From: CAYFQB01 sp964345225 | Lineage (GTDB): Bacteria > Nitrospirota > Thermodesulfovibrionia > Thermodesulfovibrionales > UBA6898 | NCBI GenBank assembly: GCA_964345225.1 | Contig: CAYFQB010000043.1 | Location: 1 to 64,000 of the forward strand | DNA: 64,000 nt | Direction: 5' to 3' | Shown here: piece by piece, positions 35,801-42,143 of the stretch | Layout: the number at the start of each line of letters is the position of its first letter | How positions within the stretch are numbered: the stretch's first letter is position 1 | Position numbers and translations under genes: made by a program | The notes under the pieces: generated by a model | Databases searched by the model: none | Told to the model about the DNA's origin: nothing | What the model saw: only the letters and a program-made list of their open reading frames with translations

Positions 35801-36217
35801 ATAAAATCTTTTCAAAGAATCTTCAGAACACAGCTTTGAAGCAAGTTTATATAAAATCTTCTGGTCTGCCTCTGTTTTTATTACCTCTATCTTCGCCCTT
35901 TTCTGTCTTTCTATTATCTCCCATATAAACCTTGCGCCAATCCCTTCGATTACTTCAATCTTATTTTTAAAAGCTGTTCTAATCTCATTGCTTATATTGG
36001 TATCCCCAGTTACATTAATTACTATTTCAGGATTTGCAGAAACAAGTTCACTAATATCTGTAAAAACAGGTATATTCCATTTCCTGGCAAGAACGACACC
36101 AGGTGCATCCTGCTTTTTTTCATACATTCCTACAAATTTAGTCTGCTGGTCCCCTTTTAGCAGAGAAATAATGGCACTCCCCCCGATGCCGCCACCTGCT
36201 ATAGCTATCTTAAACAT
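32834..36217 (-). CDS. Large hybrid sensor: Rossmann-GAF-PAS-histidine kinase-REC-REC-degenerate GGDEF
   Basis: 1127 aa, soluble. Residues ~1-105 form an NAD(P)-binding Rossmann-like unit (IAIAGGGIGGSAIISLL, PEIVINVTGD) with no evident catalytic domain. Then a GAF (~125-275), a PAS (~283-390), a coiled coil (~400-440), HisKA with SNISHELRTPLNSILGFSS, and HATPase_c (NLLSNAIKFTPEGG, DEGVGISPEDKDRIFDEFEQ, GGAGLGLALTKKL). Two REC domains (ILVVEDD with TLDVMLPKKDG; ILVIESEE with LMDFTLPDMLG) and a C-terminal GGDEF-like domain with RYGGDAF complete it. Ala replaces the catalytic Glu while an I-site RGSD is kept, so it may bind rather than make c-di-GMP. The 8-base overlap with the HD-GYP gene indicates one operon. 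Confidence 0.9.
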   Translation of the reverse strand: MFKIAIAGGGIGGSAIISLLKGDQQTKFVGMYEKKQDAPGVVLARKWNIPVFTDISELVSANPEIVINVTGDTNISNEIRTAFKNKIEVIEGIGARFIWEIIERQKRAKIEVIKTEADQKILYKLASKLCSEDSLKRFYEMILEKAVEIVDAPAGSIAIYERGQMKLMASKGLSKRFLGNNLWNVLPGGLTEQVFNKKEFAEIHDTLKVDYTNNPALIAEKIRAVLACPILLRGEVAGILYIDDFKPRKFSMRQKTSLNLATGIIAVAIDKFVLLRGLEENKIKFSSLIESCNDIVLITDSNGFIITCNETASDLLGYSKDELIGKTITSIIKNGDIANSVKKALEKKSYLKGYEITITDSNEREFDVKLNAVLLSDKNYNNFGTIFVLQSMKEELDLKQALEKKTKELEELNINLEKKVLERTDELERTNKELERMNQIKGKFISNISHELRTPLNSILGFSSVLIEKTFGSLTDNQERYVRNIYSAGKHLLELINNVLDIAKIESGKYEMVYETFRVNDLINEVLNIMSPFAESKFIEIAVQAGENVDLITADRVKIKQILYNLLSNAIKFTPEGGKVGIKITHEDDPEYNILIEQPKIEFIKFSVWDEGVGISPEDKDRIFDEFEQVDTTLSREYGGAGLGLALTKKLVELHGGNITVESKLGEGSMFTFVLPVTSPVETIMSEEPEAIGLNFPWMKDEAPLILVVEDDTATAELLTLHLTQTGYKVAHAYNGEEAIEKAKSLNPFAITLDVMLPKKDGWEVLQELKSDPMTTEIPIIIHSIVDNKDLAFALGATDYLLKPLDKDALLSKLEEINMSKGKITIPTSILVIESEENVTNYFREIFEPQGFLIYTAQEGRRGIELASALRPSLILMDFTLPDMLGFDAIKELKENPSTRDIPIFVLTERDISVEDRLALVGKIERIVRKYVFDTKELIGHIKELEVLYPKRAGLIDELSGLFSHRYFQIRLAQEVERATRYKLPLNLVLLDIDFFGNYVKDHGEYYGNIVLKKVSELLRKNIRGSDVVVRYGGDAFAIILPNTVIAAALSLSNRFNAIIKNYPFLYEENQPKGKITASVGLVFLDGQSTEEFILCAEKALSTAIKKGGDRVEVYSKEQDEKEKVGS

Positions 36218-37211
36218 GCCGATACCCTTTTTTTAGCAAAAGACGCATCATTTTAATAAAATTGCCTGTTAATTCTGGATCCCATTGTCCTCGATACCGT
36301 TCAGATTCCATCAACTCTAAGGTTCCCTCAAATGTCCTTATAGCCCTATATGGCCTGATTGATACCATCGCATCGAATGAATCAAGAATTGCAAGTATCC
36401 GTGCTATCAGAGGAATATCTTGACTGGCCAGACAGTCAGGGAATCCTGAACCATCCCATCTTTCATGGTGAGACCTGATGCCAGGGAGTACTTCGCTCAG
36501 TGACACTAGGGGACGACATATATCTTCCCCGATTAAAGTGTGCTTCTTAATCATATCCCATTCATCTTCATTCAATTTTCCCTGCTTGCGCAGTATTGAT
36601 TTACTCATGCCTATCTTGCCTATGTCATGTAGTATTCCTGCCTTTTTCAAAACTTCCTGGTCTTTATATGGAAATCCGAGGAATGATGCAAATTCTTTTG
36701 AAAGTTCACCAACCCTGGTTGAGTGCCCCTTTGTATAAGGATCTCTTGCCTCCATAGCAACAACCAGAGTAAGGATTATATTTTCTGAATGATCAAGCTC
36801 CTCATGCAACTCTCTGACTTTTAAAAGAGATTTTATTTTTGTAATTAATTCTGCAGTATCAAACGGCTTGCTTATAAAGTCATCTGCACCTGCTTCTAAA
36901 CCTGTTATTCTACTTTTACTGTCAGTCAGTGCAGTAAGCAATATGATCGGGAAGAAATACTTGTCTGATAGAGTTTTAAGTTTTTTGCATAATTCAAAGC
37001 CATTTACTTCAGGCATCATAACATCAAGGATTGCTATATCAATAGGGTATTTATAAAAAATTTCTATTGCAGTCGATGCGCCTAACGCCTTGTAAACTAT
37101 AAAACCAGCTTTCTGAAAAATGGCCTCCATTAATTCAAGGTTTGACTGCATATCATCAACAACCAGAATCGAGGGCATCTCATCTTTGATAAGGCCAAGG
37201 GAAGAAATCAT
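36210..37211 (-). CDS. RpfG-like response regulator (REC-HD-GYP)
   Basis: 333 aa. REC domain with acidic pair ILVVDD (15-20), phospho-acceptor Asp in IAILDVMMPEVNG (~58) and LLTALTD/KPF. Then an HD-GYP c-di-GMP phosphodiesterase domain: RDPYTKGHSTRVG, ILHDIGKIG, HHERWDGSGFP (Phe for Tyr in the GYP triad) and ILDSFDAMVSIRPYR. It should degrade c-di-GMP when phosphorylated, likely by the overlapping downstream hybrid kinase. It is first in the operon HD-GYP - hybrid kinase - ogt. Confidence 0.92.
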   Translation of the reverse strand: MISSLGLIKDEMPSILVVDDMQSNLELMEAIFQKAGFIVYKALGASTAIEIFYKYPIDIAILDVMMPEVNGFELCKKLKTLSDKYFFPIILLTALTDSKSRITGLEAGADDFISKPFDTAELITKIKSLLKVRELHEELDHSENIILTLVVAMEARDPYTKGHSTRVGELSKEFASFLGFPYKDQEVLKKAGILHDIGKIGMSKSILRKQGKLNEDEWDMIKKHTLIGEDICRPLVSLSEVLPGIRSHHERWDGSGFPDCLASQDIPLIARILAILDSFDAMVSIRPYRAIRTFEGTLELMESERYRGQWDPELTGNFIKMMRLLLKKGYRHV

Positions 37212-37304
37212 ACAGAAATTAAAGCATCAATGCATGGAAATGTCAAGAAATTTCTTTAAGAATAGAGGGTTATAAGGAAAAGTTAATTTTATTCTTAAAT
37301 AAAT

Positions 37305-37526
37305 TCAAATAAGCCTAATCCCTGAATAATAACAGCAGCAATGATTGTCAAGGTCATTTATAAATGACCTTTCTTTGCCATCATCAAAAAGGATTCTAAC
37401 CAGGCAGGAACCGCCTAAAAGCATAGAGTGCTTCTCCTCAACAACAAGGCCCTTACCCCAGAAAAAAAACCGGCGATGTTCAACCCTGTCTCCAACTTTC
37501 AGATATAGTCTTGCACCCATTGTCAA
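37305..37526 (-). CDS. DUF3553-like small protein with a Cys-Cys-Cys tail
   Basis: 73 aa. Pattern KVGDRVEHRRFFFWGKGLVV ... GGSCLVRILFDDGKERSFINDLDNHCCCYYSG matches the small uncharacterised DUF3553 type, an SH3/Tudor-like barrel sometimes fused to UvrD-like helicases. The C-terminal triple Cys could bind metal. The function is unknown. It is not co-directionally tight with its neighbours (93 bases to the REC-HD-GYP start, on the same strand). The start at 37526 or the second Met two codons later are both possible. Confidence 0.7.
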   Translation of the reverse strand: MTMGARLYLKVGDRVEHRRFFFWGKGLVVEEKHSMLLGGSCLVRILFDDGKERSFINDLDNHCCCYYSGIRLI

Positions 37527-37749
37527 TTATAGACTATTTTTTGAAATTGTAATAATAAAAAATTGCAATAATAGTATTAATAAACGATAAGTGATTATTT
37601 CATCTCCAAATTTATTCGCTTAAAGAAATTCATCCTTACCACGGGGTTTGTTGCTAAAAATATCTCACCCACTAAGTTTAATTCATTAATCATTAATCAT
37701 TAATCATTAAAAAAGTAAGGAGTAATAAGCAGGGTGCATGGGGCAGGGA

Positions 37750-37837
37750 GCAGGGCGAATCCTTCGACAGGGACCTCGAGTGAGCAGTTCGGCCTGAGCT
37801 CACTATCGAAGGCCTCGGTCCAACTCCTCAGGACTAA
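37750..37837. repeat. 88-bp dispersed module, copy 2
   Basis: Same orientation as 1856-1943, with two mismatches (T for G in GGCCTGAGCTC; C for G in GGTCCAACTC). It is followed, as in copy 1, by AGTAAGAAGTAAGCAG-type heptamers. Confidence 0.85.
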
Positions 37838-37857
37838 CAAAGTAAGAAGTAAGCAGC

Positions 37858-38001
37858 AAGCACTGAAACGCAACGAGCATGGGGCAGGGAGCAGGGCGAA
37901 AAAAGCAATGGACAAAGAGTAAGGAATAAAAAGAACGCCATGCGCCTAGCGCCACGCGCCATGCGAAGAGTAAACGGGCATCGTAACCGTAAGACGTAAA
38001 C
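37858..38001 (+). repeat. Long module, inverted copy of 59014-59143
   Basis: Runs from AAGCACTGAAACGCAACGAG to CGTAAGACGTAAAC. The reverse complement of 59014-59143 matches nearly base for base over about 130 bases. The difference is an extra ~15 bases here (around CCTAGCGCCACGCGC) plus a few substitutions near the end. Confidence 0.85.
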
Positions 38002-38309
38002 TTTTATTTCGCAAAGAACAAGCAGTAGGCACTAAGCAAAATTAAAGACAGGCATAGCTTTACCCGCCTTAGGCGGGTAAAGGTAAAGACTAAAGAGTTC
38101 TCTATATATCAGAGCTTTTATTATTCCTGAACATTCTATTTTTTATGTGCGTAATAACTGCGTAGTAACCATCCAATGATTATGCCTATCAATAAAACCA
38201 AAAAGATTAATAACGAGCTTGAAAGAGAGAGCCCAAAAGAGAAAACTTATCTTCACGACATCAATATTCTGAACAATAAAAGTTTAAAGTAATACCAAAT
38301 AGAACAAAA

Positions 38310-38423
38310 ATGATTATCAGTTTAAATTTCATGCCTATGCTCCTTGCTGTTGTAGGAGCCATTATATTAATGTTTCTATTAGTCGTACTTCTCTGTTTAT
38401 ATTTTAACGATAATACACTATAG
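38310..38423 (+). CDS. Possible 37-aa single-span membrane peptide
   Basis: An ATG frame begins MIISLNFMPMLLAVVGAI, continues with a Leu/Val/Phe-rich helix and ends CLYFNDNTL. It has one obvious transmembrane helix and a short polar tail. There is no ribosome-binding site of note upstream (AGAACAAAA), so translation is uncertain. It sits in the otherwise gene-less AT-rich segment before the parS sites. Confidence 0.25.
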   Translation: MIISLNFMPMLLAVVGAIILMFLLVVLLCLYFNDNTL

Positions 38424-38634
38424 CATTAGATACTGAGCATAGCAATTATAAGAGGAATTAATCCCCAAAAAGTACCCTATCTTTTCATCTTATTTTCACT
38501 GAAATCATGCAAAAAGACTAAATTTTAGGCCTATATGCTTAAATTTTATAATTATTCACCATTTTCTTGTATTATTTATTTATAACTCTTATTTTTTCAA
38601 TTTTTATCTAAATTTCACCTGTTTCTTAATGAAA

Positions 38635-38654
38635 AATGTTCCACGTGGAACATT
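38635..38654. promoter_or_regulatory. parS centromere site 1
   Basis: Perfect 20-bp palindrome AATGTTCCACGTGGAACATT containing the 16-bp parS core TGTTCCACGTGGAACA, the common G/C variant of the ParB recognition sequence. It lies 170 bases upstream of parA. Confidence 0.95.
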
Positions 38655-38681
38655 TAGTGCCCTTTTTGAGAGAGAATTTGA

Positions 38682-38701
38682 AATGTTCCACGTGGAACAT
38701 T
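38682..38701. promoter_or_regulatory. parS centromere site 2
   Basis: The same 20-bp perfect palindrome, 47 bases from site 1 centre to centre. Two sites beside parAB mark this as the likely chromosome-partition locus, so the replication origin may be near, outside or masked in this window. Confidence 0.95.
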
Positions 38702-38822
38702 CCCAAAAGTACATAATTTAAAAGGAAAAAAAGGCTTAAAAAGCAAAAAATTGGGCTCAAATATTAAAAACTAATATTAAATACTAAATACTAAAATTTT
38801 TATTGGTTACCATTTTCTGTAA

Positions 38823-39614
38823 ATGTATTATAATAGTCTGCAAGTGACTAAAACTATAGCCATAGCCAATCAAAAAGGAGGGGTAGGGAAAACAACTACG
38901 GCAATAAATCTTGCAACCTCTCTTGCCCTATCCGGTGTAAATATACTTCTAATTGATGCTGATCCTCAAGGAAATTCAACCTCAGGGCTTGGAATTTCAA
39001 GAGACAGCCTTTACAAGTCATTCTATGATGTTATTTCAGGTAACTGCAACATTAATGATGTCTTGGTAGAAGTAGCTATTGACCATTTAACTTTAGTCCC
39101 GTCTAGTATTGACCTCCTCGGAGTTGAAATCGAGCTTATTAACAAGGAAGGACGCGAAAACATGCTTACATATGCCCTGTCAGAGGTAAAATATAGTTAT
39201 CGTTATATACTTATTGATTGTCCTCCTTCCTTAGGTCTTTTAACCTTAAATGCACTTGTTGCTGCTGACTCTGTATTAATACCTGTTCAATGCGAATACT
39301 ATGCACTTGAAGGGCTGGGTTTATTGACAAAGACTCTTAACCTAATAAGAGGATCTTTCAATTCTGAACTTGATATTGAGGGAATTTTATTAACAATGTT
39401 TGATACAAGAAACAGCCTTTCCCACCAGGTAGTAGCTGAAATCAGGAGATACTTTGGAGATAAGGTATATCAGACAATGATACCGAGAAATGTTTCCTTA
39501 GGTGAGGCCCCAAGTCATGGTAAGCCTGTTCTTCTTTATGATGCGCGGTCAAAAGGAGCACAAGGTTATATTTCTCTGGCAAAGGAGATATTAGATGAAA
39601 ACGGCTTTAGGTAA
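38823..39614 (+). CDS. parA: Chromosome-partitioning ATPase ParA (Soj)
   Basis: 263 aa. Deviant Walker A KGGVGKTTT (residues 18-26) with the signature Lys, LLIDADPQGNSTSGLG (~41-56), YILIDCPPSLGLLTLNAL (~129-146). Length is that of chromosomal Soj-type ParA with no N-terminal HTH. An in-frame GTG at 38844 (VTKTIAIAN) is a plausible alternative start. It works with ParB bound at the two parS sites just upstream to segregate origins. It overlaps parB by 20 bases. Confidence 0.95.
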   Translation: MYYNSLQVTKTIAIANQKGGVGKTTTAINLATSLALSGVNILLIDADPQGNSTSGLGISRDSLYKSFYDVISGNCNINDVLVEVAIDHLTLVPSSIDLLGVEIELINKEGRENMLTYALSEVKYSYRYILIDCPPSLGLLTLNALVAADSVLIPVQCEYYALEGLGLLTKTLNLIRGSFNSELDIEGILLTMFDTRNSLSHQVVAEIRRYFGDKVYQTMIPRNVSLGEAPSHGKPVLLYDARSKGAQGYISLAKEILDENGFR

Positions 39615-40416
39615 AGGGCTTGATGCTCTAATTCCCACAAAGGGTGAAGAGGTTATATTTGTAGATGTAGACAGGATACGCCCAGGTAAACATCAGCCGC
39701 GCAAATCTTTCGATGATAAGGCATTAAAAGAGCTTTCAGCTTCTATTAAAAAGAAGGGTATTTTACAGCCTATTATTGTTTCAAGAACCGGCGACGGCAC
39801 TTTTCATCTTATAACCGGGGAGCGGAGATGGAGGGCGGCTATGCTTGCTGATATAAAGAAAATTCCTGCACTTGTCAAGAATGTCGCATCTAAAGATTCA
39901 CTTGAAATTGCCCTTATTGAAAATATCCAGCGAGAAGACCTTAACCCAATTGAGACAGCCGATGCATTTAACAGATTGCTTAAGGAATTCAATATGACTC
40001 AGGATGAACTGGCTGACAAGGTTGGTAAAGAAAGGGCGACAGTTACAAACTACCTGCGTCTTTTGAAATTGCCTGACGAGATAAAAACAATGCTTTCTAA
40101 TGGTTCTTTAAGCATGGGCCATGCAAGAGCCCTGTTGTCTATCGAGGGACGAACAAATCAAATCGAGGCCGCAAGGAAAATCATCAATAAAAGACTGAGT
40201 GTCAGAGAAGCAGAATTATTATCCAAAAAAAGATCAAAACCGCTTGAAGTTAAAACTAAAAAAGATCCTGAGATCGTTGCACTTGAAGAAAAACTTATTA
40301 AACATTTAGGGACAAAGGTGCGCATTTTTTATAAAATAAAAAAGGGCGGAAAGATAGAAATAGAATATTACTCACTTGAAGAGCTTGACAGGCTTTTAGA
40401 GATTTTACTGGGATGA
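39595..40416 (+). CDS. parB: Chromosome-partitioning protein ParB (Spo0J)
   Basis: 273 aa. CTP-dependent DNA clamp loaded at parS. N-terminal GKGLDALIP, box I RIRPGKHQPRKSFDDKAL, CTP-binding box II TGERRWRAA (74-82), NIQREDLNPIETADAF, HTH MTQDELADKVGKERATVTNYL, and a C-terminal dimerisation domain ending YSLEELDRLLEILLG. Length and order are typical. It overlaps parA by 20 bases, and its stop overlaps the NTPase start by 4. Confidence 0.95.
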   Translation: MKTALGKGLDALIPTKGEEVIFVDVDRIRPGKHQPRKSFDDKALKELSASIKKKGILQPIIVSRTGDGTFHLITGERRWRAAMLADIKKIPALVKNVASKDSLEIALIENIQREDLNPIETADAFNRLLKEFNMTQDELADKVGKERATVTNYLRLLKLPDEIKTMLSNGSLSMGHARALLSIEGRTNQIEAARKIINKRLSVREAELLSKKRSKPLEVKTKKDPEIVALEEKLIKHLGTKVRIFYKIKKGGKIEIEYYSLEELDRLLEILLG

Positions 40417-40937
40417 AGAATATTTTAATTACAGGACTTCCTGGTGCTGGCAAAAGCACACTTATAAAAAAACTCTCTGAAATTTTCAAAGAGTTTAATC
40501 CAACAGGGTTTTACACCTCTGAAATCAAGGAGAATAGTGTCATAACAGGTTTTGAGATTATAAGCCTTTATGGTGACAGCCGAACCCTTGCGCATGTAAA
40601 TCTAAAATCCAAGCAGATTGTTGGAAAATACAAAGTCGATGTTAAGGGCTTCGACCACTTCCTTGAAAACATATTCTCTAAAGAGAAGAAAACAGGATTA
40701 TATATCTTTGATGAAATCGGCAAAATGGAATGTAAATCCAAAAAATTTTCTAAGATCATAATCGGCCTTTTTAACTCAGAAAAGCCCGTTATTGCTTCTA
40801 TTTCTGACAAAGGGACGGGCCTCATCAATGAAATTAAAAAGCGTGATGATATAAAGCTCTTTGAGATTACCCCTCATAACCACGAGCTGAAGCTTAAAGA
40901 ATTGACAATGAAAATCAGGGACATCCTCTTAGATTAA
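40413..40937 (+). CDS. THEP1-family nucleoside triphosphatase
   Basis: 174 aa. P-loop ITGLPGAGKSTLIKKL (residues 6-21), the DUF265 features PTGFYTSEIKENSVITGFEI, and Walker B LYIFDEIGKMECKSKKF. Members hydrolyse NTPs slowly in vitro; the biological role is unknown. More usual in archaea and thermophiles, it occurs in some Nitrospirota and Thermotogota. It is translationally coupled to parB (ATGA), so it is part of the par operon here. Confidence 0.87.
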   Translation: MKNILITGLPGAGKSTLIKKLSEIFKEFNPTGFYTSEIKENSVITGFEIISLYGDSRTLAHVNLKSKQIVGKYKVDVKGFDHFLENIFSKEKKTGLYIFDEIGKMECKSKKFSKIIIGLFNSEKPVIASISDKGTGLINEIKKRDDIKLFEITPHNHELKLKELTMKIRDILLD

Positions 40938-40964
40938 GCATATAAGATTAAGGAAATACCCGGC

Positions 40965-42143
40965 GTGCCAATTAAAATAAGAACAGGGTTGGATCTTATC
41001 GAAAAGTCCTGGCCTAAACACCTTAAAAATACAAGAGTCGGCTTTCTTGTTCACCCAGCATCAGTAAACAGCCGTCTAGAACATGCCTCATCCATATCTT
41101 TAAACTCCAGAAAGTTCAAATTAAAGGCGTTTTTTGGGCCACAGCATGGAATAAGAGGTGAAACTCAGGATAATATGACTGAATGGTATGGCTACCGAGA
41201 CAAAAAAACAGGTTTGCTGGTCCACAGTCTATATGGAAAAACCCGTAAGCCAGATCAACGTATGCTCAAGGGCATTGATGTAATGGTTGTAGACCTGCAG
41301 GATATTGGTGCACGTTATTATACATATGTATGGACATTGGCCCTTGTAATGGAGGCATGTCAAGACCTAAAAAAGGCTGTAGTTGTACTTGACAGACCAA
41401 ATCCCATTGGCGGCCATATTATTGAGGGGCCGGTCCTTAAACCAGAGTATGCGTCTTTTGTGGGATTGCACCGTCTCCCTGTCAGGCATGGAATGACAAT
41501 CGGAGAAATAGCTTCTTATCTAAATGAAGTATTCTATCCAGACCTTGACCTTTACGTATTTCCCGTTAAAGACTGGAAGAGAAAAATGTGGTTTGATAAC
41601 ACAGGTTTGCCATGGGTTCCTCCCTCTCCCAACATTCCTTCGGTCAATACTGCAACAGTTTATCCCGGCACCTGTCTTCTTGAGGGAACCAACCTTAGTG
41701 AAGGACGCGGTACAACAAGACCATTTGAGATGTTCGGTGCACCATTTATTGATCCAGACAACCTTATAAAAATGCTTAAAGAATTCAGGCTTCCAGGGGT
41801 TATCTTCCGTCCATTATTTTTCATTCCAACATTTCATAAATATTCTGGATTACTTTGCAGGGGTGCCCATATTCATATAATCGACAGAGAAAAATTTAAG
41901 CCTTTCAAGACAGCTGTCTCTATATTGAAAGCCTTAAATGACCTGTACCCGGATGAGTTTTCCTGGAGGAGTCCTCCATATGAGTATGAAGATATACTTC
42001 TTCCTATAGACATACTTGCAGGCACAGACAGATTGCGGAAAGATATCGAGAATGGAACCGATTTAAAAAAGATGGAAGCATGGTGGAATGATGATCTGAT
42101 AGAGTTTGACAAAAAAATAAGAAGAAAATATCTTTTATATTAG
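40965..42143 (+). CDS. DUF1343 protein, candidate exo-beta-N-acetylmuramidase (NamZ-like)
   Basis: 392 aa, GTG start, no signal peptide seen. DUF1343 blocks: GFLVHPASVN, AFFGPQHGIRGETQDN, SLYGKTRKP, DVMVVDLQDIGARYYTYVWTL, VLDRPNPIGG, RHGMTIGEIA, WVPPSPNIPSVNTATVYPGTCLLEGTNLSEGRGTTRPFE (in parts). The characterised member NamZ removes MurNAc from non-reducing ends of peptidoglycan fragments. Its stop overlaps the start of a fused MurNAc kinase/nucleotidyltransferase gene, strongly supporting a role in peptidoglycan-sugar recycling. Without a signal it would act in the cytoplasm. Confidence 0.88.
   Translation: MPIKIRTGLDLIEKSWPKHLKNTRVGFLVHPASVNSRLEHASSISLNSRKFKLKAFFGPQHGIRGETQDNMTEWYGYRDKKTGLLVHSLYGKTRKPDQRMLKGIDVMVVDLQDIGARYYTYVWTLALVMEACQDLKKAVVVLDRPNPIGGHIIEGPVLKPEYASFVGLHRLPVRHGMTIGEIASYLNEVFYPDLDLYVFPVKDWKRKMWFDNTGLPWVPPSPNIPSVNTATVYPGTCLLEGTNLSEGRGTTRPFEMFGAPFIDPDNLIKMLKEFRLPGVIFRPLFFIPTFHKYSGLLCRGAHIHIIDREKFKPFKTAVSILKALNDLYPDEFSWRSPPYEYEDILLPIDILAGTDRLRKDIENGTDLKKMEAWWNDDLIEFDKKIRRKYLLY

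Larger units (their letters stand above)
37527..38634. repeat. Intergenic block: repeats plus AT-rich DNA upstream of parA
   Basis: 1.1 kb with no confident gene. 37680-37715 is ATTAATC-type heptamer repeat. 37750-37837 is copy 2 of the 88-bp module. 37858-38001 is a 144-base module found inverted at 59014-59143. 38058-38082 is a perfect hairpin (11-bp arms CTTTACCCGCC/GGCGGGTAAAG, loop TTA). Downstream, AT-rich DNA holds a 37-codon membrane ORF (38310-38423). On the minus strand it holds a start-less frame ending LLIFLVLLIGIIIGWLLRSY-like, perhaps a relic. No DnaA-box cluster was seen. Confidence 0.8.

Noticed and set aside
37527..38822. Replication origin (oriC) beside parAB
   Set aside because: No cluster of TTATCCACA-type DnaA boxes, and no dnaA, dnaN or gidA/B gene seen. 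Only parS is supported.
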